Assembly: GCA_947453205.1 (NCBI GenBank) | Contig: CANGFT010000008.1 | Span: 28,962 to 92,961 of the forward strand | From: Beijerinckiaceae bacterium | Lineage (GTDB): Bacteria > Pseudomonadota > Alphaproteobacteria > Rhizobiales > Beijerinckiaceae | DNA: 64,000 nucleotides | Reading direction: 5' to 3' | In this document: in pieces, positions 43,281 through 51,648 of the stretch | Numbering within the stretch: the stretch's first letter is position 1 | Layout: the number at the start of each line of letters is the position of its first letter | Notes under the pieces: generated by a model | The model's input: the letters and a program-made list of their open reading frames with translations, nothing else | What the model was told of the DNA's origin: nothing | Database searches by the model: none | Position numbers and translations under genes: made by a program

Positions 43281-44024
43281 CTAGAAATCGCGGAAAAGTT
43301 TTCCGAAGCCGTCGATCTTGTCGTCAATTCCGCAACGGCGCAGACCGTCCCAGACGATGGCCTGATGCGCCCCCAGCGCATTGACGCCGAACTCCGTCTC
43401 CAGAATGTCGAGCGCATGGGCGGTCGGCCAATGGGGCGAGGGGAAGAAGATCGTATCGGCCTGCGGATGCTCCTTCAGCAGCTTGCGCCCCATTTCAAGC
43501 GCGCCATGCTGGGGAATGGCGCCAATGCGGTTGAAGGGGCTGCCCCAGCAGGCGCGGCCGATCACTTCGCAGCCAGTCATGGTCTCATAGCTGTCGGAAA
43601 TGCGCTTCGTGTCGCTTTCCGCATAGGGATGGGCGAGGACGGCTTTCTTCACGTTCAGCTTGCGGGCGGCCGACATCTGCGCCGAGGCGGAGCTTGAGAC
43701 CTTGACGCCAAGTTCTGCTTCGAGCGCGCCGCAGAGCTGTTCTGCGTTGTCAAAACCCTTGTGCAGATTGATCGGCACGCCGCCGAGGCAGACGAGGTCG
43801 ACGCCAGCGTCGCGCATTTCGCGCGCCGCCCTCAGGCTGATGTCATAGCTGTCGTCGAGTTCGCCCTTGGAGCGCACGACGATGGCCAGCGACGTCACGA
43901 CCAGAGACACGCCCTTGGGGACGATTTGATAGAACTCGTAAGGAAAAACCTCGGTCGTCAGCGGCGGCGACGTGTAGCCGATGCGCGCCCGATGCCCATA
44001 GGCCTGATGTGGCAGATCAATCAC
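43281..44024 (-). CDS. Asp/Glu racemase superfamily enzyme B (one Cys lost)
   Basis: A 247-residue protein of the maleate isomerase/arylmalonate decarboxylase/Asp-Glu racemase superfamily. The first active-site cysteine is present (Cys79 in D-L-V-C-L-G-G), but the position of the second reads F-F-P-S-P-H-W, so Cys is absent. I chose GTG 44024 with GGGAGG seven bases upstream; the longer frames overlap the next gene. It lies 22 bases after its paralogue and 10 before Bug6. One-cysteine members of the superfamily are decarboxylases or isomerases rather than racemases; the reaction here is unknown. Confidence 0.82.
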   Translation of the reverse strand: MIDLPHQAYGHRARIGYTSPPLTTEVFPYEFYQIVPKGVSLVVTSLAIVVRSKGELDDSYDISLRAAREMRDAGVDLVCLGGVPINLHKGFDNAEQLCGALEAELGVKVSSSASAQMSAARKLNVKKAVLAHPYAESDTKRISDSYETMTGCEVIGRACWGSPFNRIGAIPQHGALEMGRKLLKEHPQADTIFFPSPHWPTAHALDILETEFGVNALGAHQAIVWDGLRRCGIDDKIDGFGKLFRDF

Positions 44025-44046
44025 GATGTGTCCTCCCTTTGAGCCT

Positions 44047-44781
44047 TCAGGCGGCAGTTTTTTCATCGAAGAGCCGCCCCAGTTTCGGCACGCGGTCGGT
44101 GATGCCGATCTTGCGCATGGCGCACCAGAACGCGGCCTGGTTGCTGGTGACGACAGGACGCCCCAGCTCTTTCTCAAGATCCTCGATGATGTCGGTGCTG
44201 CGGATGTTGGCGCAGCTGATGAAATAGAGATCCGCATCGTCGCGGCGCAACTTCATCGCTTCGTCGAACCAGAGCTGCGGCGGCATGCTGCAATATTCCG
44301 CGCTGCCGGCGAGGCCGACGGCTCGATCAGCGAGAATTGTGTAGCCGGCTTCGTCAAGAAAGCGCTTCTTGGCGTCATGGCCCTTCTGGCCGGTCTCCGA
44401 AATGAAGACGAGCTTCTTCGCCTTCAATGTGGTGAAGGCGCTGACCAGCGAGGAGGCTGCGCTCAGCGTCGGGCGCCCGGTCACCTTCTCCATGGCGGCC
44501 AGAACCTGAGCCTCCATGGCGACGCCGCCCGACATCGAGGTGCCCGTGCATTGGAGAACCGTGACGTCGCAATCAGAATCAGCCAGCAGCTCGGTCGCTT
44601 GCTCGATGCGCGGGATGAGCTGTTCAAGCGGCACCTTGTGACGGTTGGTCATAGCAAGGCGCGTGACATGGGGAATGATGTCGCGGGGCAGAAAGCGCCA
44701 GGCCTGCTCCTCGACCATGCGGTTGGAGGAGGGGATGATGAAGCCGATGCGCGCGCGCGGGCGAATAGGTTCGTAACTCAT
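44047..44781 (-). CDS. Asp/Glu racemase superfamily enzyme A (maleate isomerase-like)
   Basis: A 244-residue member of the same superfamily, opening R-A-R-I-G-F-I-I-P-S-S-N. Both active-site cysteines are present: Cys78 in V-L-Q-C-T-G-T-S and Cys190 in F-I-S-C-A-N-I-R, the arrangement of maleate cis-trans isomerase and Asp/Glu racemases. ATG 44781 has AGGGA six bases upstream. It is the first gene of the eight-gene operon. Together with the LeuCD-like hydratase and the lyase, an isomerase or decarboxylase of a maleate- or malonate-type acid is a reasonable role (inference). Confidence 0.85.
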   Translation of the reverse strand: MSYEPIRPRARIGFIIPSSNRMVEEQAWRFLPRDIIPHVTRLAMTNRHKVPLEQLIPRIEQATELLADSDCDVTVLQCTGTSMSGGVAMEAQVLAAMEKVTGRPTLSAASSLVSAFTTLKAKKLVFISETGQKGHDAKKRFLDEAGYTILADRAVGLAGSAEYCSMPPQLWFDEAMKLRRDDADLYFISCANIRSTDIIEDLEKELGRPVVTSNQAAFWCAMRKIGITDRVPKLGRLFDEKTAA

Positions 44782-44965
44782 CGTCATTCCCTGCGAATTG
44801 CGCAGGCTCCCTGAAACCTGCCGTGTTTTTTCTTCCGCCGCATGCGGCCACGAATTTAGATCATCATTGGGGATAGGCGCCAAGCCGTGAATTTCCTATC
44901 GTAACCCCGAATGAAACAGCGCTGCCGGGCATCGGCCGCAGCAAGGGTCGGGAAATCGCAACATC

Positions 44966-45526
44966 ATGGTCAGGGCCGGCTTTTATCTTCTCGCCATCAT
45001 GGGGTTCTCCGTCAGCGGCGCGCTGGGGGCGGACGCCGTAGAGCGGGCCGTGGCGAGTTGCTGGGCCTGCCACGGGGCGGGCGCCGCGCCCAAAGACCCC
45101 ACGATGCCCATCATTCAAGGGCAGCAGGCCGCCTATCTCGAAAAGCAGCTCGATGCTTTCCGAAGCGGCAAGCGCGAGGATCAGATCATGTCCTCCATGG
45201 CCGAGAGCATTCCAGCCCGCGAGAACGCCCGCGCCGCCGCCATGATCGCGGCTCTGGCCTGGCCGAAGGTGGCGGGCGCCGCCACGGCGCCAGCGCCCGA
45301 CAGCGCCATCGCCTGCCAGTCCTGCCATGGCGCCGACTTCACGGGCGGTCCGGGCCCCGAGGGCGTCGCCCCCCGGCTCGCCGGGCAATTCGCCCAATAT
45401 CTTGAGGCGCGCATGGGCGCTTTTTCGCGCGGTGAGATCGCCAGCGCCGCGACCATGACCGCCATGATGAAAGCCCTGGATGCGGACGAACGGGCGAAGC
45501 TCGCCAAATATCTTTCGGGACTTTGA
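44966..45526 (+). CDS. Diheme cytochrome c (c4-like)
   Basis: A 186-residue exported cytochrome with a signal peptide (residues 1-22, ending L-G-A-D) and two CxxCH heme sites: C-W-A-C-H (32-36) and C-Q-S-C-H (117-121), each followed by a domain of about 85 residues. This is the c4 architecture of a periplasmic electron carrier. The PQQ-type dehydrogenase gene starts 85 bases downstream on the same strand, and the cytochrome is likely its electron acceptor. It is divergent from the racemase operon. Confidence 0.88.
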   Translation: MVRAGFYLLAIMGFSVSGALGADAVERAVASCWACHGAGAAPKDPTMPIIQGQQAAYLEKQLDAFRSGKREDQIMSSMAESIPARENARAAAMIAALAWPKVAGAATAPAPDSAIACQSCHGADFTGGPGPEGVAPRLAGQFAQYLEARMGAFSRGEIASAATMTAMMKALDADERAKLAKYLSGL

Positions 45527-45611
45527 ACGCCCGCCTTGACGGGGCGCTTGGTCGCGAACAATGATCTGTTCAATGTCAGTTGGTCCGACTGGCAAAAATT
45601 GGGAGGAATCC

Positions 45612-46985
45612 ATGAATTTGCGCAAGCGCCTTGCGTCCGTCTCCGTCGTCGCCCTCTTCGCCAGCGTCAGCGCGGCTTCCGCGATCGACTATCGTGGCGG
45701 GCCCTCGGCCTTTGGCGATTGGCGCACCGATTCGCCGGGCCTGACGCGCAAGATCGGCCCCGAGGATGTCGCTGCGCCCCTCGCCTCGCCCTCCGCCGCC
45801 AACCGTTCAAAGGTCGTTCCAAAGCCTGCAGACGCAAAGTTGCAGACCATGCCCGGCTTCAAGGTGGAGCCCTTTGCGACGGGGCTTCAGGGCGCGCGGG
45901 TGATGCGGTTCGCGCCGAATGGCGACATATTTCTCTCGCAGAGCCGCCCCGACGGGAAGATCGCTGTCATTCGCCCCGCCAAATCCGGCGACAAGCCCGA
46001 AGCTGTCGAGACTTTTGCGCAGGGGCTCAAGGACGCTTATGGGATCGCCTTCTATCCCCCGGGCCCTAATCCGAAATGGGTCTATGTCGGCATGGAAGGC
46101 AAGGTCATCCGCTTCCCCTACAAGGCGGGCGACATGAAGGCTTCCGGCGCGCCCGAAACCGTCATTTCCGATCTCGCCACCGGCGGCAGCCACTGGACCC
46201 GTGACATCTCTTTCTCGCCTGATGGCAAGACCCTCTACGTGGCCGTCGGCTCCTCGGGCAATGTCGCCGCCGACATGGGGCCCAAGCCCGACATCGCCAA
46301 GTGGGAGAAGTCGCACGCCTTCGGCGCCGCCTGGGACAAGGAAGAGTGGCGCGCCGCCGTTCTGACCTATACGCCGGACGGGAAGGACAAGAAGATCTAC
46401 GCCACCGGCGTTCGCAACTGCTCGGGCCTGACCGTGCAGCCGGGGACTGGGACAGTCTTCTGCGCCACCAATGAGCGCGACCTTCTGGGCGACAATACGC
46501 CGCCCGACTATATCACAAGCGTCAAGAAGGGCGGCTTCTATGGCTGGCCCTGGTATTACATCGGCTCCAATGAAGATGACCGTCCCGGCGGCGGGCCGCG
46601 TCCCGACCTGAAGGGCAAGGTGATCGTGCCTGACGTGCTGGTCCAGCCCCATTCCGCGCCGCTTGGGCTCGCTTTCAATCCGGGGGGCATGTTCCCCGCA
46701 GAATGGAAGGGCGACGGTTTCGCCGCGCTCCACGGGTCCTGGAACCGTTCCTTGCACACCGGCTACAAGATCGTTCGCCTGCCTGCGAAAAATGGTAAGT
46801 TCACGGGGGAATATCAGGACTTCGTGATGGGCTTCACGGCTGGCGACGAGAATGTCTGGGGCCGCCCTGTCGGCGTGACCTTCGCGCCGGATGGCTCACT
46901 GCTGTTCACTGATGACGGCAATGGAACCATCTACCGGGTGACCTACGCCAAGCCCCAGACAGCGGCGAACGCGAAGGCGAAATGA
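45612..46985 (+). CDS. PQQ-dependent sugar/sorbosone dehydrogenase-like protein
   Basis: A 457-residue exported protein: signal peptide ending S-A-A-S-A (about 25), then a six-blade propeller of the glucose/sorbosone dehydrogenase type, with G-L-Q-G-A-R-V-M-R-F-A-P-N-G, R-D-I-S-F-S-P-D-G-K-T-L-Y, T-G-V-R-N-C-S-G-L and G-V-T-F-A-P-D-G-S-L-L-F-T-D-D. The family oxidises an aldose or aldehyde in the periplasm with PQQ. ATG 45612 has GGGAGGA upstream; the earlier frame adds residues without a signal peptide. A hairpin terminator follows at 46995-47030. No PQQ synthesis genes are in view. Confidence 0.85.
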   Translation: MNLRKRLASVSVVALFASVSAASAIDYRGGPSAFGDWRTDSPGLTRKIGPEDVAAPLASPSAANRSKVVPKPADAKLQTMPGFKVEPFATGLQGARVMRFAPNGDIFLSQSRPDGKIAVIRPAKSGDKPEAVETFAQGLKDAYGIAFYPPGPNPKWVYVGMEGKVIRFPYKAGDMKASGAPETVISDLATGGSHWTRDISFSPDGKTLYVAVGSSGNVAADMGPKPDIAKWEKSHAFGAAWDKEEWRAAVLTYTPDGKDKKIYATGVRNCSGLTVQPGTGTVFCATNERDLLGDNTPPDYITSVKKGGFYGWPWYYIGSNEDDRPGGGPRPDLKGKVIVPDVLVQPHSAPLGLAFNPGGMFPAEWKGDGFAALHGSWNRSLHTGYKIVRLPAKNGKFTGEYQDFVMGFTAGDENVWGRPVGVTFAPDGSLLFTDDGNGTIYRVTYAKPQTAANAKAK

Positions 46986-46994
46986 CGCAAATGT

Positions 46995-47030
46995 GAGGCC
47001 TCCGGCGCGCAGGATCGCGCCGAAGGCCTC
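46995..47030 (+). terminator. Hairpin terminator after the PQQ dehydrogenase
   Basis: GAGGCCTCCGGCGCG (46995-47009) pairs with CGCGCCGAAGGCCTC (47016-47030) with one mismatch around a six-base loop. It starts nine bases after the stop codon. The trailing TTGTGCTT is a weak T run, so termination may be partial. Confidence 0.6.
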
Positions 47031-47105
47031 TTGTGCTTGCGCCTTATGGTTTAAATTTTCTTCGCATGGTCCGTCTTTAACGAGACGGATGAAAAGGCGA
47101 AGGCG

Positions 47106-47345
47106 ATGCGGATCACATTCAATCCCAACATCATGAACACGAGCCCGATCCGGCCCGTCCACCGCGTCATGCGCAAGGCTCCCCAGACCGCGGCCGAATC
47201 TGTCGAGCACGAGCCGGAAACCGCCGCTCCCGTAACGACCTCCGTCTCCCAGTTGGGACGGATGCTGTCCAAGGAGGAGCAGGAAGTCCGTGAGCGGGAT
47301 TACAAGAAGAAAAATCCGCTCTGGAACACCATGCTGAACCTGTGA
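47106..47345 (+). CDS. Small basic hypothetical protein (79 aa)
   Basis: A 79-residue frame from ATG 47106 with a GGCGAAGG-like stretch upstream. It has a basic N-terminal region (R-P-V-H-R-V-M-R-K), a Glu/Pro/Thr-rich middle, and a charged C-terminal segment (M-L-S-K-E-E-Q-E-V-R-E-R-D-Y-K-K-K-N) that would form a helix. No domain is recognised. A minus-strand frame over the same bases is a shadow. It lies between the dehydrogenase terminator and Bug7. Confidence 0.45.
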   Translation: MRITFNPNIMNTSPIRPVHRVMRKAPQTAAESVEHEPETAAPVTTSVSQLGRMLSKEEQEVRERDYKKKNPLWNTMLNL

Positions 47346-47358
47346 ACGAACTGAAGGC

Positions 47359-48402
47359 TCAGTTGCGGTCAAGCACCTGACGGGCGCGCTCTATGACGGC
47401 CGGCGGCAGGGCGGAGGCGTCTCTCAATAGCGCCTCGACTTCCTCGGCGGTCACGAGATTGACCTCGACATTGCCTCGCGCTGCGTCCTTGAGGAACTCG
47501 GGATCCTTCATTGTGGCGTTGAAGGCCTCGCGCAGGGCCTTGGCGCGATCCGCCGGTATCGAGGGCGGCGCCACGAATGGGCGGCCCATGACTTCGCGCG
47601 CCAGCAGGAACTCCAGCGCCTTTCGGTCCGTCTCATCCTTCACGAGGGCGCGAATGCTGGGCGTCCCCGGCAGTTCGGGCATGTCGGCCATGCCGGTGTG
47701 GAAGAGGATGTTGACCTTCTTCTCGGTCATCCAGTTCGGCTTGAGCGAGGCCATGGCGCTCCAGGACCAATAGGCGATCCCCTGCAATTCGCCGGTCTCC
47801 AGCTGCAAGGTGGCCTCCGCCGTATCGCGATAGCCCGACACGATCTTGAATTTTGTGCCCGCCAGATTGTTGTAGGCGCGCGGAATGATCTCCGAATCCG
47901 CGCCTGCGCCGGTGCCGGGCACAAGCAGGTCCGTCTTCAGAATGTCGGCGAAAGTCTTGACCGGAGATGGCCCCCAGGACAGGGCGACCGCGACCTCGCG
48001 GTTCATGCTGCCGATCCAGGTGAGCTTGAGCGGATCGAAGTCGATGTCCCTCTTGCCCATGATGGGATCGAAAGGATTGCCGCGGCTGACGCCGCCAAAG
48101 ACAGTCCCATCCTTGGGCGAGATGCGGTTGAGATAGTCGACGAGTTTGAGGCCGCCCGCGCCGAGCATGTTCTGCACGACAATATTGGGCGAGCCGGGGA
48201 TGAAGCGGCCGATATGGCGTCCGAGCAGGCGCGCATAGGTGTCGTAAGTCGACCCCGCGCCGGAATAGCACATCAACTGGATCTGCTTGCCTTTGTAGAA
48301 CTCTGCGGGCGTCTGCGCCTGCGCGAGGCTGGCGCCCGCCAGGACTGTGATGGCGCTCAAGACCGTGCGAAGCGTCAGTTTATTGAAGAATCGGGCCTGC
48401 AT
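47359..48402 (-). CDS. Bug7: TctC-family substrate-binding protein (cupin operon)
   Basis: A 347-residue Bug/TctC receptor: signal peptide ending S-L-A-Q-A-Q, then F-Y-K-G-K-Q-I, C-Y-S-G-A-G-S-T-Y-D, A-R-L-L-G-R-H-I-G and S-P-K-D-G-T. The Cys in the ligand-loop strand (M-C-Y-S-G) is unusual among the Bug copies here. I chose ATG 48402 (AGGA five bases upstream); ATGs up to 48432, overlapping the cupin stop, are possible. It is the last gene of Bug8-cupin-cupin-Bug7, so two receptors bracket two cupins in one operon. Confidence 0.9.
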   Translation of the reverse strand: MQARFFNKLTLRTVLSAITVLAGASLAQAQTPAEFYKGKQIQLMCYSGAGSTYDTYARLLGRHIGRFIPGSPNIVVQNMLGAGGLKLVDYLNRISPKDGTVFGGVSRGNPFDPIMGKRDIDFDPLKLTWIGSMNREVAVALSWGPSPVKTFADILKTDLLVPGTGAGADSEIIPRAYNNLAGTKFKIVSGYRDTAEATLQLETGELQGIAYWSWSAMASLKPNWMTEKKVNILFHTGMADMPELPGTPSIRALVKDETDRKALEFLLAREVMGRPFVAPPSIPADRAKALREAFNATMKDPEFLKDAARGNVEVNLVTAEEVEALLRDASALPPAVIERARQVLDRN

Positions 48403-48431
48403 CATGATCCTCATGGCATAGGAAGCTTTCA

Positions 48432-49346
48432 TCAGATCGTCGTCAGGGCGGCGCTTCCGGAGGCGTAGACCTCCCTGTCTCCGTAGGCTGCCCGGCGGCT
48501 GCGAAAGAGCGGCGACGCCTTTGAGCCGAGCTCAACCCGCAGGAAGGCGGCAGGCGCATGACTGTCATTGCGGTGCTGGTGAAAGGCCATGCCCGCCAGA
48601 CCCGTCAGGCAGCCTTTCCGCCAATGGGTCGTGACGCGCTCGGCGTCTTCTGAGACAATGGAAACCGTCGTTCCCTCACCCGTCACGCCAAGCATATGCG
48701 CACCCTGCATCTGGCGCGTCGCCTGTGTGCGGGCGCCGGGAGCAAGGCAGGCGAAATCGGCGCCCAGCACGCTGTCGCCCAGTTGCAACGCGGCCTCGCC
48801 CTTAAGCGCAGCAAGGTCGATGCAAAGCGCGCCTTCCATGGCTTTGGCCTGACGCGCGCTCATGGGCGATGGATTGTCGAAAAGGAAATTTTCGTTCCGG
48901 TAGAGCCCCATCAGATAGCGGAAGTCATTGAAGGACACGAGCCGCGCGCCGCAAGCGCCATCGGCTTTATGCACGCAGGCGGCGTTGATGGGCGTCGTGA
49001 AGACGCTGCCCTCTGCCCAGGGGATCTCGCGCTGAGATCCGTCAGAAAGGACTATCTTGCTGACGCCTGCGCCCTCGAGCACATAGAAGCAATCTTCATA
49101 GAGATGTTTCGTGGGAGCCGAACTCTGGCCGGGCGCCAATGCAAAAAGGAAGGTCGAGAGAAAGTCGCATCGTCCCTCCACATGGCAGATGGCGCCGTTC
49201 ACGCCAAAGCGCGCCCAGGGCTTCGTCTCCACGCTCAGAAGGTCCAGCGTCGCGCCTTCGACGATGGGAACCCCCTCCGTCTGCGCCCAGTTGAGGTAGG
49301 GATCGACGAGATATTTCGTGGTGAGATCGTGTGCAGCTTCGCTCAT
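48432..49346 (-). CDS. Bicupin protein B
   Basis: A 304-residue protein with two cupin domains. Its start V-D-P-Y-L-N-W-A-Q-T-E-G-V-P-I-V-E parallels cupin A upstream (P-D-P-Y-L-D-W-A-R), so they are paralogues. In the first barrel the metal-site strand reads K-H-L-Y-E-D-C-F-Y-V-L-E-G, with one His and acidic residues but without the full HxH. In the second, F-H-Q-H-R-N-D-S-H appears late. Bicupins include ring-cleaving dioxygenases such as gentisate dioxygenase and non-oxidative isomerases. ATG 49346 is two bases after the stop of cupin A, implying coupling. Confidence 0.8.
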   Translation of the reverse strand: MSEAAHDLTTKYLVDPYLNWAQTEGVPIVEGATLDLLSVETKPWARFGVNGAICHVEGRCDFLSTFLFALAPGQSSAPTKHLYEDCFYVLEGAGVSKIVLSDGSQREIPWAEGSVFTTPINAACVHKADGACGARLVSFNDFRYLMGLYRNENFLFDNPSPMSARQAKAMEGALCIDLAALKGEAALQLGDSVLGADFACLAPGARTQATRQMQGAHMLGVTGEGTTVSIVSEDAERVTTHWRKGCLTGLAGMAFHQHRNDSHAPAAFLRVELGSKASPLFRSRRAAYGDREVYASGSAALTTI

Positions 49347-49347
49347 G

Positions 49348-50445
49348 TCACGCCTTCCCCACGAATTTGCTTTCGTCGATGAACTGACCCATCCGCGACT
49401 CGACGCCGTTTTTGGCGATCTCCTTGAGCCAGAGGTCATGGACGCGCATGTCCTGATCCTCATACTCCACCTGCGCGCCGCCCTGTTTCACATCCTTGTC
49501 AACGCCCACATCCCAGATCTCGCGCTTCATCTTCAGGAGGGGATAGCGCACCGTGCCGATTTGCAGGGCAAGATAGCGTGAGGGATGGTCAGCCACGTTA
49601 AAATGCTGGTGGAACATGGAATCGGGCGGGCAGTAGACGCAGCCATGCTCCCAGTCGACCCGCGTGAAATCCTCATTTTCCTCGCGCCACAAGAGCGAAT
49701 AGCCCTTGCCGGTCACCGCGAACACGCAGACACCGTCGAAATGGCGATGGCCCTTTTTATAGGTGCCGACCGGCATTTCCGAGGAATGGGCGCCGATGGT
49801 GTTCTCCGTCAGCATGAAGCGCAGATTGGAGCCGCCGGCGCCGCGCTTCGACCATTGGCGCAATTCGAAACCCGAGAGGTCCGGAACGAAATTGGTCTCC
49901 CACTGGTGGCGTCCAGGCGAAATCGAGATGAACTCGCCCTCCCCGGCGAAATAATTGGCGGAGCCCACACGCTCGGGGAAGTTGACGGGGCAGTTGAAGA
50001 TGAGGTTCTCATCGCGGAACCGCCCCATGGTGAAGACCATGTTGTTGACCGAGGCGAAGCGTGCGGGTTCGCGCCCTGAGCCGTTGAAATATTGATGGCG
50101 CGCGTTCAGGGGAATGGAGAACAAGCTTTTCGGACCCCATTCGAAATTATGCTTGCGGCCGTCCTCCAGCTCCACGGTCGTCGAGCCATGTCCGGATATG
50201 ACGTAGATCACCTCTTCGCAGATATGTTGCAGCGGCGCCGATTTGCCGCCGGGCGGCAGTTCGAAGGCGAAGATGGAGATGTAGTCGTCACGCCCTTTCA
50301 AATGGCAGAAGGCGCCGTTCATGCCGTAGCGGTCCCAGTGCTTCACGGGAACCTTGCGGATGTCGATGCCGAAATCTTCTACGATGGGCACGCCTTGGCT
50401 GCGGGCCCAATCCAGATAGGGATCGGGGAGTTTGATGGAGTGCAT
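49348..50445 (-). CDS. Bicupin protein A
   Basis: A 365-residue two-cupin protein. The first domain has A-P-L-Q-H-I-C-E-E-V-I-Y-V-I-S-G (around 75-90) and the second K-G-H-R-H-F-D-G-V-C-V-F-A-V-T-G-K-G (near 235-250), where H-R-H gives a fuller metal site than in its paralogue. ATG 50445 has AAGGA six bases upstream; ATG 50469 is possible. It follows Bug8 and precedes bicupin B by one base. A dioxygenase or isomerase role on the acid bound by Bug8 is plausible, but the substrate is unknown. Confidence 0.82.
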   Translation of the reverse strand: MHSIKLPDPYLDWARSQGVPIVEDFGIDIRKVPVKHWDRYGMNGAFCHLKGRDDYISIFAFELPPGGKSAPLQHICEEVIYVISGHGSTTVELEDGRKHNFEWGPKSLFSIPLNARHQYFNGSGREPARFASVNNMVFTMGRFRDENLIFNCPVNFPERVGSANYFAGEGEFISISPGRHQWETNFVPDLSGFELRQWSKRGAGGSNLRFMLTENTIGAHSSEMPVGTYKKGHRHFDGVCVFAVTGKGYSLLWREENEDFTRVDWEHGCVYCPPDSMFHQHFNVADHPSRYLALQIGTVRYPLLKMKREIWDVGVDKDVKQGGAQVEYEDQDMRVHDLWLKEIAKNGVESRMGQFIDESKFVGKA

Positions 50446-50473
50446 GTCGCGTCCTTGATCTGATGACATGAAT

Positions 50474-51490
50474 TCAGCGCATGGCCTTGCGGACGCGCTC
50501 AAGCGTCTCGGCGTCGGCGCCATAGGCCTTGTCGACAAGAGTCTGGAGGGCGTCGGGCGGCACATAGGCGATGTTGAGCCGCAGCTTCTTGCTTTCCTCG
50601 ATGAGTTCGGGATCGCGAAGGGCTGCGGCGAAGGCCTCACGCAGGGCCTTGAGGCGCTCTTGCGGAACGCCCGGCGCGACGACGAAGGGGCGGCCCATGC
50701 CCGCACGCAGCAAAAAGAAGTCGACGGCGCGCTGCTCTGCTTCCGATTGCGCCAGACCCGCCAGCGTCGGCACATCCTTCATCCGCTCGTCGGGCGTCAT
50801 GGCCCCCTGCAGGAACAGCTGGCGCGAGCCATCGCCGAAAGTCGGCTCACGGGCTGCGGTGTCATAGCTGATGAAAGTCCCGTGCACCTCGTTGCGCTCG
50901 ACGGCGAGGTTCATCTCGCGCGAGCCAGGGTAGCCCTGCACGATCCTCAGTTTCCATCCGAAAAGCTGCGCCAGAACCTGCGGATAGGTCTGACTGTCGG
51001 CGCCGCTGCCGGTGGCCGCCACGATCAGCTCCTTGCTGCGCAGTTCGCTCACATGTTTGAGGGGCGCATCGGTGCGCACATAGGCTACGATCACGTCGCT
51101 GTCGGGGCTGCCGAGCCAATTGAACTTGCGGGGGTCGAACTGTACGCCGCCCCCGCCCAGCACCGCCTCGAAGGGTACGCCGCGGTTGATTACGCCTATG
51201 ACCGTCCCATCCTTGGGGGCGACATTATAGATCTGATTGGCTGCGACGAGGCTGCCGGCGCCGGGCAGGTTCTGCGCCACGACCAGCGGCTGGCCGGGGA
51301 TATGGCGACCCATGTAACGGGCGACGAGCCGCCCCCAGAGGTCGTCCGACCCGCCGACGCCATAGCCGATCACGACCGTGACAGTCCTGCCGCGATAAAA
51401 GGCCTCGACCGACGGGGCCTGTGCGCTCGCGGGCGGCGGGCAAAGGATCGCCAGCGTGAGCGCCAGAATGATCGTCACACCCCTGAACAT
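50474..51490 (-). CDS. Bug8: TctC-family substrate-binding protein (cupin operon)
   Basis: A 338-residue Bug/TctC receptor: signal peptide ending P-P-A-S-A-Q-A, then F-Y-R-G-R-T-V, G-Y-G-V-G-G-S-D-D and R-L-V-A-R-Y-M-G. The usual G-Y-D of the ligand loop is S-D-D here, the one clear departure, and might change specificity. AGGAGGA lies upstream of ATG 51490. It heads the Bug8-cupin-cupin-Bug7 operon and is divergent from the cupin C gene over about 160 bases, which probably holds promoters for both. Confidence 0.9.
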   Translation of the reverse strand: MFRGVTIILALTLAILCPPPASAQAPSVEAFYRGRTVTVVIGYGVGGSDDLWGRLVARYMGRHIPGQPLVVAQNLPGAGSLVAANQIYNVAPKDGTVIGVINRGVPFEAVLGGGGVQFDPRKFNWLGSPDSDVIVAYVRTDAPLKHVSELRSKELIVAATGSGADSQTYPQVLAQLFGWKLRIVQGYPGSREMNLAVERNEVHGTFISYDTAAREPTFGDGSRQLFLQGAMTPDERMKDVPTLAGLAQSEAEQRAVDFFLLRAGMGRPFVVAPGVPQERLKALREAFAAALRDPELIEESKKLRLNIAYVPPDALQTLVDKAYGADAETLERVRKAMR

Positions 51491-51648
51491 TCATATTCCT
51501 CCTGCGCCGCTCTATCAGGGGCGGCTGCCCGGCTGCAGTCCATCAGGCTCGCAGGTCCCGGTCAAGCGGCCGCAGGCAGGGCCGGTTGACAGGCCTGACA
51601 GGCATGGGCGACAAGAGCAGTCTATAAAATTTCAGGGGAGACAGGTCC

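Noticed and set aside
45807..46757. 316-residue minus-strand open frame
   Set aside because: Antisense of the PQQ-type dehydrogenase.
46896..47372. 158-residue minus-strand frame over the dehydrogenase end and the small gene
   Set aside because: Crosses a terminator hairpin and two + strand stops; noise-like sequence.
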